DNA from: Candidatus Acidifodinimicrobium mancum
GTDB taxonomy: Archaea; Nanobdellota; Nanobdellia; Parvarchaeales; Parvarchaeaceae
Reading direction: 5' to 3'
DNA: 19,658 nt
NCBI GenBank assembly: GCA_015121965.1
Contig: JADFAP010000018.1
Location: 1-19,658, forward strand
Every line of letters begins with the position of its first letter. Position 1 is the stretch's first letter. The notes under the pieces are model-generated. The model was not told the origin of the DNA. It saw only the letters and a list, made by a program, of their open reading frames with translations, and did not search any database. A program made the position numbers and the translations under genes. Below, in pieces: positions 14,518 to 19,658 of this stretch.

Positions 14518-15150
14518 TTAAGCACTTGGGTTCTGACTCTTGAAATTGCTTATCAGATCTCTAAGCTCTTTTATGCTGTCGCTCATCGCCGGCACTAACT
14601 TGTCTATAACCTTATTGAACGCTTCCAACTCGACATTAACATCCATCAACGCTTTGTTGTACTCCTCTGTCTTTCCGATCATCATGTTCTGGATAGTGTC
14701 CACCCTCTGTGATAGCTTGTCAAGCTGCTCCGAGATGCTATGCGAAAAATCGTCAACCTTCTTCACACTGTTCTTCAAGAATTCTACCTCCGAAGAGGAT
14801 GCTTTCCATTTCTCCTCTATTATCTGCTCGAGTATCGCCTGGATTGTATCGAGTGACTCTTCGCTCATCGCGGCCTTTGACTGATCCTGTTTTGCTGGTT
14901 GCTGGACTGTCTGGTCTATTGCCTGTTGCTGTACCTGTTGAATGGGCTGCATTACCTGCGGCGTCTGGGTTTGCTGAGCCTGCTGTTGCGTGCCTTTTGC
15001 CATCAGTGCCTGCCTTATGACTGAATTATCGTAGCCCTGCTGCTTTAGGCTATCGATTATGTCCTGATCGCTCATGCCTGCGCTCACCATGCCAGATATA
15101 TCCGGCACTGCAGTTTCGCCTTTTTTCTTGAAAGCATCCAGCAAACTCAT
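14518..15150 (-). CDS. Gln-rich linker / coiled-coil protein with small N-terminal helical domain
   Basis: 210 residues from the ATG at 15150. A GTG at 15162 is also in frame but lies within the upstream gene; the ATG two bases after the upstream TAG is preferred. Residues ~25-52 form a two-helix unit (SDQDIIDSLKQQGYDNSVIR) that resembles UBA-like modules common in archaeal orphan proteins. A Gln-rich linker of about 40 residues follows, then a long heptad-like region (~95-205: EEKWKASSSEVEFLKNSVKK, SEQLDKLSQRVDTIQNMM). There is no TM segment. With the neighbouring coiled-coil protein it probably forms a hetero-oligomer; function unknown. Confidence 0.7.
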   Translation of the reverse strand: MSLLDAFKKKGETAVPDISGMVSAGMSDQDIIDSLKQQGYDNSVIRQALMAKGTQQQAQQTQTPQVMQPIQQVQQQAIDQTVQQPAKQDQSKAAMSEESLDTIQAILEQIIEEKWKASSSEVEFLKNSVKKVDDFSHSISEQLDKLSQRVDTIQNMMIGKTEEYNKALMDVNVELEAFNKVIDKLVPAMSDSIKELRDLISNFKSQNPSA

Positions 15151-15152
15151 AT

Positions 15153-15524
15153 CTATGCCCACTTCTTACTATTTAAGTAATTATCCACTATTTTTATTAC
15201 GTCATCTCGGCTTAAAAACCTTGACGGATCGATGAGGGACACGTACTTCTCCATTACCTTAAGATCCCGCTCCTTCGCAAAATCCTCGGTCTGCTTTGAC
15301 AACCTCAAAAGCCTGTCGTTAAGCTCCAGGATCCTGTTCTTTTCCTCGTTTACTTCCGCGAATATGTTCTGAAGGACTGCCTTTATATCTGAGTACTTGT
15401 CCATATTGTTCTTGTCGACCATCGCTATCGTATCCTTCATCTGGGCTAGTCTCTGCTCAAATATCTTTAGTGACTCTCTTAGCTCTATTACACTTTTGAT
15501 TAGGTTTTCCTGGCTCTGCTCCAT
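15153..15524 (-). CDS. coiled-coil protein
   Basis: 123 residues, almost entirely helical and charged with heptad spacing (VIELRESLKIFEQRLAQMKD, KNRILELNDRLLRLSKQTED). A short C-terminal segment (FLSRDDVIKIVDNYLNSKKW) looks like a small separate helical unit. It is the first gene of a two-gene unit with the Gln-rich coiled-coil protein, whose ATG starts 2 nt after its stop. A TATA-like GAATAAAT lies about 27 bp upstream of the ATG, so it is probably leaderless. The family is not recognised; a structural or membrane-associated scaffold is a guess. Confidence 0.7.
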   Translation of the reverse strand: MEQSQENLIKSVIELRESLKIFEQRLAQMKDTIAMVDKNNMDKYSDIKAVLQNIFAEVNEEKNRILELNDRLLRLSKQTEDFAKERDLKVMEKYVSLIDPSRFLSRDDVIKIVDNYLNSKKWA

Positions 15525-15547
15525 TCAAACTCTAAGAAACTGCACGC

Positions 15548-15555
15548 ATTTATTC
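15548..15555 (-). promoter_or_regulatory. putative TATA box for the coiled-coil gene pair
   Basis: GAATAAAT on the minus strand is centred about 27 bp from the ATG at 15524. Confidence 0.45.
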
Positions 15556-15594
15556 TTTTCTCTATGGCTCGTTGTGGTTACCCCTACTGCGGTT

Positions 15595-16038
15595 TTACCT
15601 GTAATTCCCTAATGATAATCTTTTTTCGCCTATCTCTCTGTTCATCTTTTCTATATTTTTGACAGAAACGCCGCCCATCAGCCTATCCGCTTCCCTGCGC
15701 CATGGTCCGCCGACATAACTCCCGACCTGATAGCGTAACTTATTTGTGAGTTTGTCGAATTTGTACACTACATCAAGTACCTTTTCATCTCTGTAGACAA
15801 TTGTCAGTTCGTTTACCTCACATCCATAATCCTTGTCCGGCGCACGGTACAGTCTAACATCAAAATTCGGTAAATGCATAGCGTACTCATTATCTGCTAC
15901 TTTCTCCCCATTTGACAAAGTGGAACCTTCAAAGAATTTGATCGTATCTATCAGCTTTCTCTCACTTTTTTGGAGAGCAGACAGTTCGTTCATCGCCCTG
16001 TCTTCTACAGCCAGTATATCATCCAATTCGTCTCCCAT
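15595..16038 (-). CDS. hypothetical soluble protein, coiled-coil N-terminus
   Basis: 147 residues. The first ~38 are acidic and helical (DELDDILAVEDRAMNELSAL). A beta-rich middle follows (YAMHLPNFDVRLYRAPDKD, VNELTIVYRDEKVLDVVYKF, KLRYQVGSYVGGPW), and the end is helical and basic. There is no signal or TM segment. The family is not recognised. The start is supported by TTAAATA 27 bp upstream. It has the same orientation as the coiled-coil pair downstream, but that pair has its own promoter. Confidence 0.6.
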   Translation of the reverse strand: MGDELDDILAVEDRAMNELSALQKSERKLIDTIKFFEGSTLSNGEKVADNEYAMHLPNFDVRLYRAPDKDYGCEVNELTIVYRDEKVLDVVYKFDKLTNKLRYQVGSYVGGPWRREADRLMGGVSVKNIEKMNREIGEKRLSLGNYR

Positions 16039-16060
16039 GTATATTATATGACGGCGAAGG

Positions 16061-16070
16061 TATTTAAGCT
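16061..16070 (-). promoter_or_regulatory. TATA box for the 16038 gene
   Basis: AGCTTAAATA on the minus strand is centred 27 bp from the ATG at 16038, consistent with a leaderless start. Confidence 0.55.
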
Positions 16071-16098
16071 TTTAATTTATTATGTAGTAGTTAAAATA

Positions 16099-16635
16099 CT
16101 AAGACAACCGCTTCAAGGAGAACAACCCCAATATTAAGAGCAGCGCGCCGGCCATATCCAGTATTGGGATGATAAACAGGACCGCCCCTAGCTTTATCGT
16201 CCTAGATTTGTGTTTAATGCCGATTCTCCAGAGACCCAATGCCATACCGATTGATATGCTGAATAATGAAGCGAAAGCAAGGGACAGCATGGCAAAGGCA
16301 ATTACTCCACTGGTTGAGAGGAAGAAAGCATCAAAAAAGGAGACATTTGAGTAAACCGTATTGGAACTTGATGCCAAGAGGAAGAAAGCTATGAAGAAAG
16401 CTATTGATGCTATAAAGGAGAGCATCGTTATCCTGTAAGATGTTTTAAATTCACGTTCTTTCTTGCTCAACCTCCAGAGAGGTATTAAAGCTGTTATGAA
16501 AACCGGCAAGCCTACCCCTACAAACAGGATCGTCAAGGGTATCGTTGAAAGATAAAGCGCCAGAAATAGTATCAATGATAAAATCGAGAAAGCCCTCAAC
16601 GTATGCAATGCCCACCTACCGCCTCGCTTCTCCAT
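16099..16635 (-). CDS. hypothetical 5-TM membrane protein
   Basis: 178 residues from the ATG at 16635. Hydrophobic segments lie near 14-33, 36-56, 67-90, 103-128 and 150-172. The frame is open to 16746, but that extension would overlap the S26e promoter. A TATA box (16657-16665) sits 26 bp from 16635 and only 14 bp from the other candidate ATG at 16647, so 16635 fits a leaderless start best. The topology recalls the DUF973-type archaeal membrane proteins, but I cannot confirm membership. It is divergent from the S26e-like gene. Confidence 0.65.
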   Translation of the reverse strand: MEKRGGRWALHTLRAFSILSLILFLALYLSTIPLTILFVGVGLPVFITALIPLWRLSKKEREFKTSYRITMLSFIASIAFFIAFFLLASSSNTVYSNVSFFDAFFLSTSGVIAFAMLSLAFASLFSISIGMALGLWRIGIKHKSRTIKLGAVLFIIPILDMAGALLLILGLFSLKRLS

Positions 16636-16656
16636 ATAGTATCCCATATATCCTCG

Positions 16657-16665
16657 TTTATAAAT
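16657..16665 (-). promoter_or_regulatory. TATA box for the 5-TM protein gene
   Basis: ATTTATAAA on the minus strand is centred 26 bp from the ATG at 16635 and decides that start over the longer alternatives. Confidence 0.55.
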
Positions 16666-16712
16666 GTTATGTCTCGTTGATATTGAAAAAGCATAAATAA
16701 CAGTGGCACAAA

Positions 16713-16723
16713 TGTATAAAAGG
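16713..16723 (+). promoter_or_regulatory. TATA box for the S26e-like gene
   Basis: TGTATAAAAGG is centred about 29 bp upstream of the ATG at 16747, giving a leader of only a few nucleotides. Confidence 0.6.
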
Positions 16724-16746
16724 ACTTGGCGTCTGAGGTATACCAT

Positions 16747-17100
16747 ATGAGCAAGAACATAAGAAGGGGAAGAATAGGAACAGTACTCTGTGCATCATGC
16801 GGACAGAAGATAAGAAGGGATAGGGCGGTTTATATGTACAAAGACGGAATAAAGGTGTATTACTGCCCAGACTGCGCAAAAAAGATACATAACTCTAAGT
16901 TATTCAAAGGTATACCTAAATTTGCCAGGGGCAGAGCCAAGCCGACTATTAGAAGGAAATTCAGCGTGCTGCACCTTACGGAAACGGAAGAAGATACGGG
17001 TATAGTTGAAAATGCCGTGGAGGAGAGCCAAACACCAGCAACAGTCACCCAGGACGAGCAGAACACTGAAAAGAAAGAAGAAGAGAAGAAAACAGAGTAA
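16747..17100 (+). CDS. zinc-ribbon ribosomal protein, S26e-like (eS26)
   Basis: 117 residues. A basic N-terminus (SKNIRRGRIGT) precedes a zinc ribbon with C15/C18 (LCASCGQKIRRDRAVYMY) and C40/C43 (KVYYCPDCAKKIHNS). The RDRAV and YYC-x2-C-A elements match S26e, which binds mRNA near the exit channel of the small subunit. The part between the knuckles is shorter than in typical S26e. The last ~40 residues are a Glu/Lys/Thr-rich low-complexity tail not expected of S26e. The frame is open to 16726, but TATA placement supports 16747. It could be another ribosomal zinc ribbon; S26e is the best match by eye. The exported-protein gene follows 6 nt later. Confidence 0.65.
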   Translation: MSKNIRRGRIGTVLCASCGQKIRRDRAVYMYKDGIKVYYCPDCAKKIHNSKLFKGIPKFARGRAKPTIRRKFSVLHLTETEEDTGIVENAVEESQTPATVTQDEQNTEKKEEEKKTE

Positions 17101-17106
17101 GCTCCT

Positions 17107-17889
17107 ATGAAAATAAGAATAAACTTGAGACTACTTTATATCATAATAGCAGTTGTCGTTATCGCCGTCCTCGCTTACTATCTAAAAGGATATTTACAGG
17201 TCAGTCATCCACAGTCTACTCTCCCGGCGCCGATCATGTATGCTGTCGAATATTTCAACGAGCAATACTCTAACCAGACACTCCTCGTGCCGTCTCAGTA
17301 TTACAATGAAACAATCGGGCTGATGCGTAATAACAACGTATTGGTAGAGAATGACACTGAGTATGCGAAATTGATGTTTGGCGGTGCAAAGTCCAATAAA
17401 ACTGAATTTGCTCTGGCGGATCTAGGCGAATTAGACAACCTCTCTTATTTCTACAACCTCATCCGAGAGCCTGCGCCTTCTTTGACGGAGTTCTCTGGGA
17501 ACTACTCGGTTGAAAACTACTCTGGTGCCTACCAGCAATGCCTCTCATTCATCAGCAAAGTTGATGCATTCTACTTATGTGGGGTATACTATGGAAACAC
17601 AAAGGTCGGTAATGCGACATTGGTGAATTTTCCAAACAACTCCACGGTGTATATAGCTAATGGAACCTACTTCCTGCTGCCTTCATCTACTACAACTTAC
17701 ACGCAATTTATCCCGACTACAGTTAATGCAGCGAATAGGGTGCACGGTATAGTCTTCTCCTACATCGGCCTTGCATCGTTTTATATCCCACCTTCATTAC
17801 TCGGAACCATGTTCGGGCGTAATGAATTTATGAAATCGAACGATACAGTGTCAAATTTCTGGGGCGCCGAAATTATAAAAGTCAACTAA
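17107..17889 (+). CDS. exported/surface-anchored protein rich in N-glycosylation sequons
   Basis: 260 residues. An N-terminal signal anchor (positive KIRINLR, then hydrophobic LYIIIAVVVIAVLAYYL) leaves the rest outside the cell. About twelve N-x-S/T sequons are scattered over the exterior part (for example NQT, NET, NDT, NKT, NLS, NYS, NAT, NGT), far above chance, indicating heavy N-glycosylation. Two cysteines near 140-155 (QQCLSF, FYLCGV) could form a disulfide, which would suit the VKOR in this window. No family is recognised. It is 6 nt after the S26e-like gene, so it is probably co-transcribed. Confidence 0.7.
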   Translation: MKIRINLRLLYIIIAVVVIAVLAYYLKGYLQVSHPQSTLPAPIMYAVEYFNEQYSNQTLLVPSQYYNETIGLMRNNNVLVENDTEYAKLMFGGAKSNKTEFALADLGELDNLSYFYNLIREPAPSLTEFSGNYSVENYSGAYQQCLSFISKVDAFYLCGVYYGNTKVGNATLVNFPNNSTVYIANGTYFLLPSSTTTYTQFIPTTVNAANRVHGIVFSYIGLASFYIPPSLLGTMFGRNEFMKSNDTVSNFWGAEIIKVN

Positions 17890-17891
17890 AT

Positions 17892-17906
17892 TTGTAAAGA
17901 TTACAA
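17892..17906. promoter_or_regulatory. 15-bp palindrome upstream of the Lrp-type regulator gene, candidate operator
   Basis: TTGTAA-AGA-TTACAA is a perfect 6-bp inverted repeat with a 3-bp spacer. It sits 5 bp upstream of the TATA-like ACTTTAAATA (17911-17920), next to where BRE and TFB bind. Lrp/AsnC dimers bind AT-rich palindromes of about 13-15 bp and often regulate their own gene. Confidence 0.5.
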
Positions 17907-17910
17907 TTAA

Positions 17911-17920
17911 ACTTTAAATA
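17911..17920 (+). promoter_or_regulatory. putative TATA box for the Lrp-type regulator gene
   Basis: ACTTTAAATA lies about 46 bp upstream of the ATG and predicts a leader of about 20 nt. A palindromic ATTTATAAAT at 17943-17952 is only about 15 bp from the ATG, so it is more likely a binding site than the TATA box. Confidence 0.45.
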
Positions 17921-17961
17921 CTGGCATAATATTAGGATAGACATTTATAAATTATACAAAT

Positions 17962-18396
17962 ATGGCCAAAATAAAGACAGTTGACATCGAGATCTTAAGG
18001 CAATTAAAGGACAATCTAGACATTACTGCCGTAGCGAAGAAGCTAGGTTTGCGTGGCTCCACGATGTACTACCATTTCAAGAAACTGAAGGAGAAAGGCT
18101 TCATAAAGGGATACAGGACCTCCTTTAAAGCGGAACAGATAGACGGCGAGTATATGTTCATATTGCTATCACTAACTTCTTTGAATAAGAAGAACTCTGA
18201 AGAGCTGCTCACTCTTCTCAAGGGCTACTCAGATATTGTTTTAGACGTGTTTAGCATAAGCGGTGGTTGGGATTATTTAATATCTGTCGCCGGCCAAAAA
18301 GAAAAGATTACTGATTTTATCACGAATGGATTGCATGCTTTAAAAAATGTAAAGAGGACCTATTCAATACTTGTGATAAGAGAGAATGAACTTTGA
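17962..18396 (+). CDS. Lrp/AsnC-family transcriptional regulator
   Basis: 144 residues. The N-terminal winged helix-turn-helix (about 5-50) reads DIEILRQLKDNLDITAVAKK then GLRGSTMYYHFKKLKEKG and KGYRTSF, the standard Lrp layout. The C-terminal ~75 residues form the RAM/effector-binding domain (VLDVFSISGGWDYLISVAG, then the helix and VKRTYSILVI). Such regulators bind amino acids or other small ligands and act as dimers or octamers; the ligand is unknown. A 15-bp palindrome just upstream of its TATA box suggests autoregulation. Its stop is only a few bases from the end of the opposing permuted tRNA precursor. Confidence 0.88.
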   Translation: MAKIKTVDIEILRQLKDNLDITAVAKKLGLRGSTMYYHFKKLKEKGFIKGYRTSFKAEQIDGEYMFILLSLTSLNKKNSEELLTLLKGYSDIVLDVFSISGGWDYLISVAGQKEKITDFITNGLHALKNVKRTYSILVIRENEL

Positions 18397-18398
18397 TT

Positions 18399-18496
18399 GA
18401 GGGGCAACGGATGCTCTACCGAGTTGAGCTACGGGCGCTTGCGCTCGAGGGGATTTGAACCCCCAACCAACCGGTTAAAAGCTTCATCTGCTCCTC
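18399..18496 (-). other. bulge-helix-bulge splice motif of the permuted tRNA-Lys precursor
   Basis: The downstream strand reads CATC (18413-18410), bulge CGT (18409-18407), TGCCCCTC (18406-18399). The upstream strand reads GAGGAGCA (18496-18489), GATG (18488-18485) after one unpaired A shift-free step at 18487 within that helix, then bulge AAG (18484-18482). CATC/GATG is a perfect 4-bp central helix; the outer helix TGCCCCTC/GAGGAGCA has seven of eight pairs (one C-A). Cutting each bulge after its second base (CG/T and AA/G) gives the ends that restore a G30-G31 anticodon stem. Confidence 0.88.
18408..18482 (-). tRNA. circularly permuted tRNA-Lys(UUU)
   Basis: On the minus strand the 3' half comes first (18482 to 18441: GCTTTTAA, stem CCGGT, variable TGGTT, T-arm GGGGG-TTCAAAT-CCCCT, acceptor CGAGCGC), then AA (18440-18439), then the 5' half (18438 to 18408: acceptor GCGCCCG, TA, D-arm GCTC-AACTCGGTA-GAGC, A, TCCG). 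Joining 18408 to 18482 gives a 74-nt tRNA: anticodon loop CTTTTAA, 5-nt variable loop, standard 7-nt T-loop, discriminator A, anticodon UUU. The flanks form a canonical BHB (next entry) that cuts exactly between positions 30 and 31. CCA is not encoded. Oddities are C5-A68 in the acceptor stem, T27-T43 in the anticodon stem and the very short linker between halves. Permuted tRNA genes are known in Thermofilum and some algae. Confidence 0.92.
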
Positions 18497-18518
18497 TAGT
18501 GATAATAAGTTAAGCTAG

Positions 18519-18528
18519 TATATTAAAT
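18519..18528 (-). promoter_or_regulatory. TATA box for the permuted tRNA-Lys
   Basis: ATTTAATATA on the minus strand is centred about 28 bp from 18496. Transcription would therefore begin right at the first base of the outer BHB helix. Confidence 0.6.
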
Positions 18529-18554
18529 TGATTATTAACTTATGGGATAGATAA

Positions 18555-18566
18555 ACTATAAAATAG
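18555..18566 (+). promoter_or_regulatory. TATA box for the 18586 gene
   Basis: ACTATAAAATAG is centred 26 bp upstream of the ATG at 18586, supporting a leaderless start. The ATG at 18576 is in another frame. Confidence 0.6.
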
Positions 18567-18585
18567 AGGAGACACATGACTGTTT

Positions 18586-19506
18586 ATGAGGAGAATATTT
18601 AACCTAAACAATGTAACCCTGCTGATTGGATTAGCCCTTTTGATATGGCTTATAAGCCAATATAACTTTTCTGCAGCGATAAGACAGATAGAAAACGCCA
18701 AACCAATATTCTTAATTTACGCGTTCATTGCATTTTTAGTATTTCCGCTCCTTAAGTTTATTCCATGGTACTATGTCCTTCACAAACTCGGAATAAAACT
18801 TAGGAGAACGATAAATCTATTGACGATGTACGCTTTCTTTGGATTGGCGATAATCCCTGCCGCAGCCGGCCAATTTGTTATATTAAAAGACCTGGAGAGA
18901 TTCAAAAAGAAATATAAATATTTTTCAGGCAACATTATCTTATCCCTTACACTCAGTAATTTTCTGTCCGTTTCGGTGATGGCTCTGATAACAGCTGTGA
19001 TTGTATCAAAGTATGTTGTTTATGCAATCGCCGTGGTAGCGGTAGCCTATGCAATAGCTTCAATACTAGGTTTAAGAAAAACGAACGACCTAATGTTGGA
19101 GATCTCTAAAAAGTTTAGGTTCTTGAGAAGATTAGTTAAATATCTAGAAAAAATGAAAAGCAACTCTGCACTATCTCAAAAAGATATACTTTATGAGGTC
19201 TTGGCTTTCTTTCCTACAATTGTTGTCGAAGGCTCGTTGATATTTTTCATACTCTTAGCATTTAATCAAAACATAAGCTTCGCGATGTCACTTTTCATAT
19301 TTAGCTTTTCTGCGGTGATTGGCTTTATTTCTATGATCCCGTTTGGGATCGGATCCATGGACGCAGTGGCGATTACGTTGCTCCTTGCCAACGGGGTACC
19401 GGGGATTATCTCCATCTCTACAGTTGTTATTTTCAGGATCTTGAACACTATACTGCCCACCGGCACAGGTTATGGTATTTTTGCATTTCTCAAGGATAGG
19501 AAATGA
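18586..19506 (+). CDS. LPG-synthase-type (UPF0104) integral membrane protein
   Basis: 306 residues with about seven or eight hydrophobic segments and a basic cytoplasmic loop (SKKFRFLRRLVKYLEKMK). The pattern matches the transmembrane (flippase-like) part of lysylphosphatidylglycerol synthases and their archaeal relatives: an early W/P-rich helix (LLKFIPWYYVLHKLGIKL), IIPAAAGQFVILK, and the C-terminal signature SMIPFGIGSMDAVAITLLLA with PTGTGYGIF. No aminoacyl-transferase (GNAT-like) domain is present, as is usual in archaea, so lipid or isoprenoid-linked substrate movement is more likely than aminoacylation. TATA at 26 bp supports the start. It converges on the partial gene at the window end, with a 6-bp gap. 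Confidence 0.82.
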   Translation: MRRIFNLNNVTLLIGLALLIWLISQYNFSAAIRQIENAKPIFLIYAFIAFLVFPLLKFIPWYYVLHKLGIKLRRTINLLTMYAFFGLAIIPAAAGQFVILKDLERFKKKYKYFSGNIILSLTLSNFLSVSVMALITAVIVSKYVVYAIAVVAVAYAIASILGLRKTNDLMLEISKKFRFLRRLVKYLEKMKSNSALSQKDILYEVLAFFPTIVVEGSLIFFILLAFNQNISFAMSLFIFSFSAVIGFISMIPFGIGSMDAVAITLLLANGVPGIISISTVVIFRILNTILPTGTGYGIFAFLKDRK

Positions 19507-19512
19507 AGTAGT

Positions 19513-19658
19513 TCACTGGTTTAACTCGCTCAATAGTATCTGCTCGATTCTTACCAATAAAGAGGAAGGAAAAGCTATGCTTAATTCCCTGGTTCTGCCA
19601 TAACGCCCATTATTCTTAATCCTTGTCATTATGAGCGAGTTATAGTCCAATTCCCCTA
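19513..19658 (-). CDS. C-terminal end of an unknown gene, truncated by window edge
   Basis: An open minus-strand frame runs from the window end (first whole codon at 19656) to TGA at 19513-19515, 47 residues. It ends RELSIAFPSSLLVRIEQIL followed by LSELNQ. The sequence is charged with plausible helix content, and the convergent spacing to the neighbour (6 bp) is typical here, so it is probably the 3' end of a real gene. The family is not recognised and too little is present to judge. Confidence 0.5.
   Translation of the reverse strand, partial: GELDYNSLIMTRIKNNGRYGRTRELSIAFPSSLLVRIEQILLSELNQ

Noticed and set aside
14540..15020. Plus-strand frames opposite the coiled-coil gene
   Set aside because: Ser/Leu-rich compositions are mirror images of Glu/Lys/Gln coiled-coil codons; no promoter fits.
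16636..16746. Longer start for the 5-TM protein (to 16746)
   Set aside because: It would overlap the S26e promoter and run through its own TATA box; the ATG at 16635 is 26 bp from that box.
18399..18496. Two unrelated tRNA fragments or a tRNA pseudogene
   Set aside because: The halves complement each other exactly in order, length and stems, the flanks form a perfect BHB, and a TATA box is correctly placed; fragments would not show this.
1..19658. CRISPR arrays, insertion sequences, integrase or attachment sites
   Set aside because: No spaced direct repeats, transposase or integrase reading frames, or terminal repeats were seen; the tRNA genes have no duplicated 3' ends nearby.

Overview
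The window is archaeal. It carries Spt5 and archaeal-type L11, an S26e-like zinc-ribbon ribosomal protein, an intron-bearing tRNA gene, a tRNA gene whose halves are in the wrong order but joined by a canonical bulge-helix-bulge (BHB) motif, and TATA boxes 24-29 bp upstream of many start codons, which implies leaderless mRNAs. Base composition is moderate, genes are tightly packed, and small membrane and soluble orphan proteins are common. A membrane NADH-dehydrogenase-type cluster, VKOR and a DPANN-like gene style fit an ARMAN/Micrarchaeota-like lineage, but that placement is inference and was not tested.

Layout. 1-4135 (+): a left-truncated GlmU-like sugar-nucleotide enzyme is translationally coupled to nuoC-nuoD-nuoH-nuoI, the Q-module and connecting iron-sulfur subunits of a complex I-type enzyme. 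4154-4848 (-): two overlapping genes for 3-TM proteins. 4954-5844 (-): a YunG-like domain fused to a nucleoside 2-deoxyribosyltransferase-like domain. 5956-6456 (-): a VKOR-family disulfide-forming membrane protein, divergent from 6549-8110 (+): spt5, rpl11 and a DedA-family transporter. 8129-9706: three orphans, two of them membrane proteins. 9687-11622 (-): a D-2-hydroxyacid dehydrogenase and a transglutaminase-like protein. 11740-13310 (-): cysS followed directly by an intron-containing tRNA-Cys(GCA). 13365-16635: a membrane protein, orphan proteins, a pair of coiled-coil proteins and a 5-TM protein. 16747-17889 (+): the S26e-like protein and a densely sequoned exported protein. 17962-18396 (+): an Lrp/AsnC regulator. 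18399-18496 (-): a circularly permuted tRNA-Lys(UUU). 18586-19506 (+): an LPG-synthase-type membrane protein. 19513-end (-): the C-terminal end of an unknown gene.

The main discovery is the permuted tRNA-Lys gene. Its 3' half precedes its 5' half by only two nucleotides. The flanks form a textbook BHB (3-nt bulge, 4-bp helix, 3-nt bulge) that predicts ligation between positions 30 and 31, giving a near-complete tRNA with anticodon UUU. A second RNA oddity is the tRNA-Cys intron, which contains an exact 8-nt complement of the D-arm and shows no ordinary BHB.

Most genes read as housekeeping (respiration, translation, envelope, redox). The regulatory DNA is unusually legible: a palindromic TATA box shared by cysS and its divergent neighbour, a palindrome over the predicted VKOR start site, and a 15-bp palindrome just upstream of the Lrp gene's TATA box. 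No mobile element, CRISPR array or gene-free stretch longer than 300 bases was seen.
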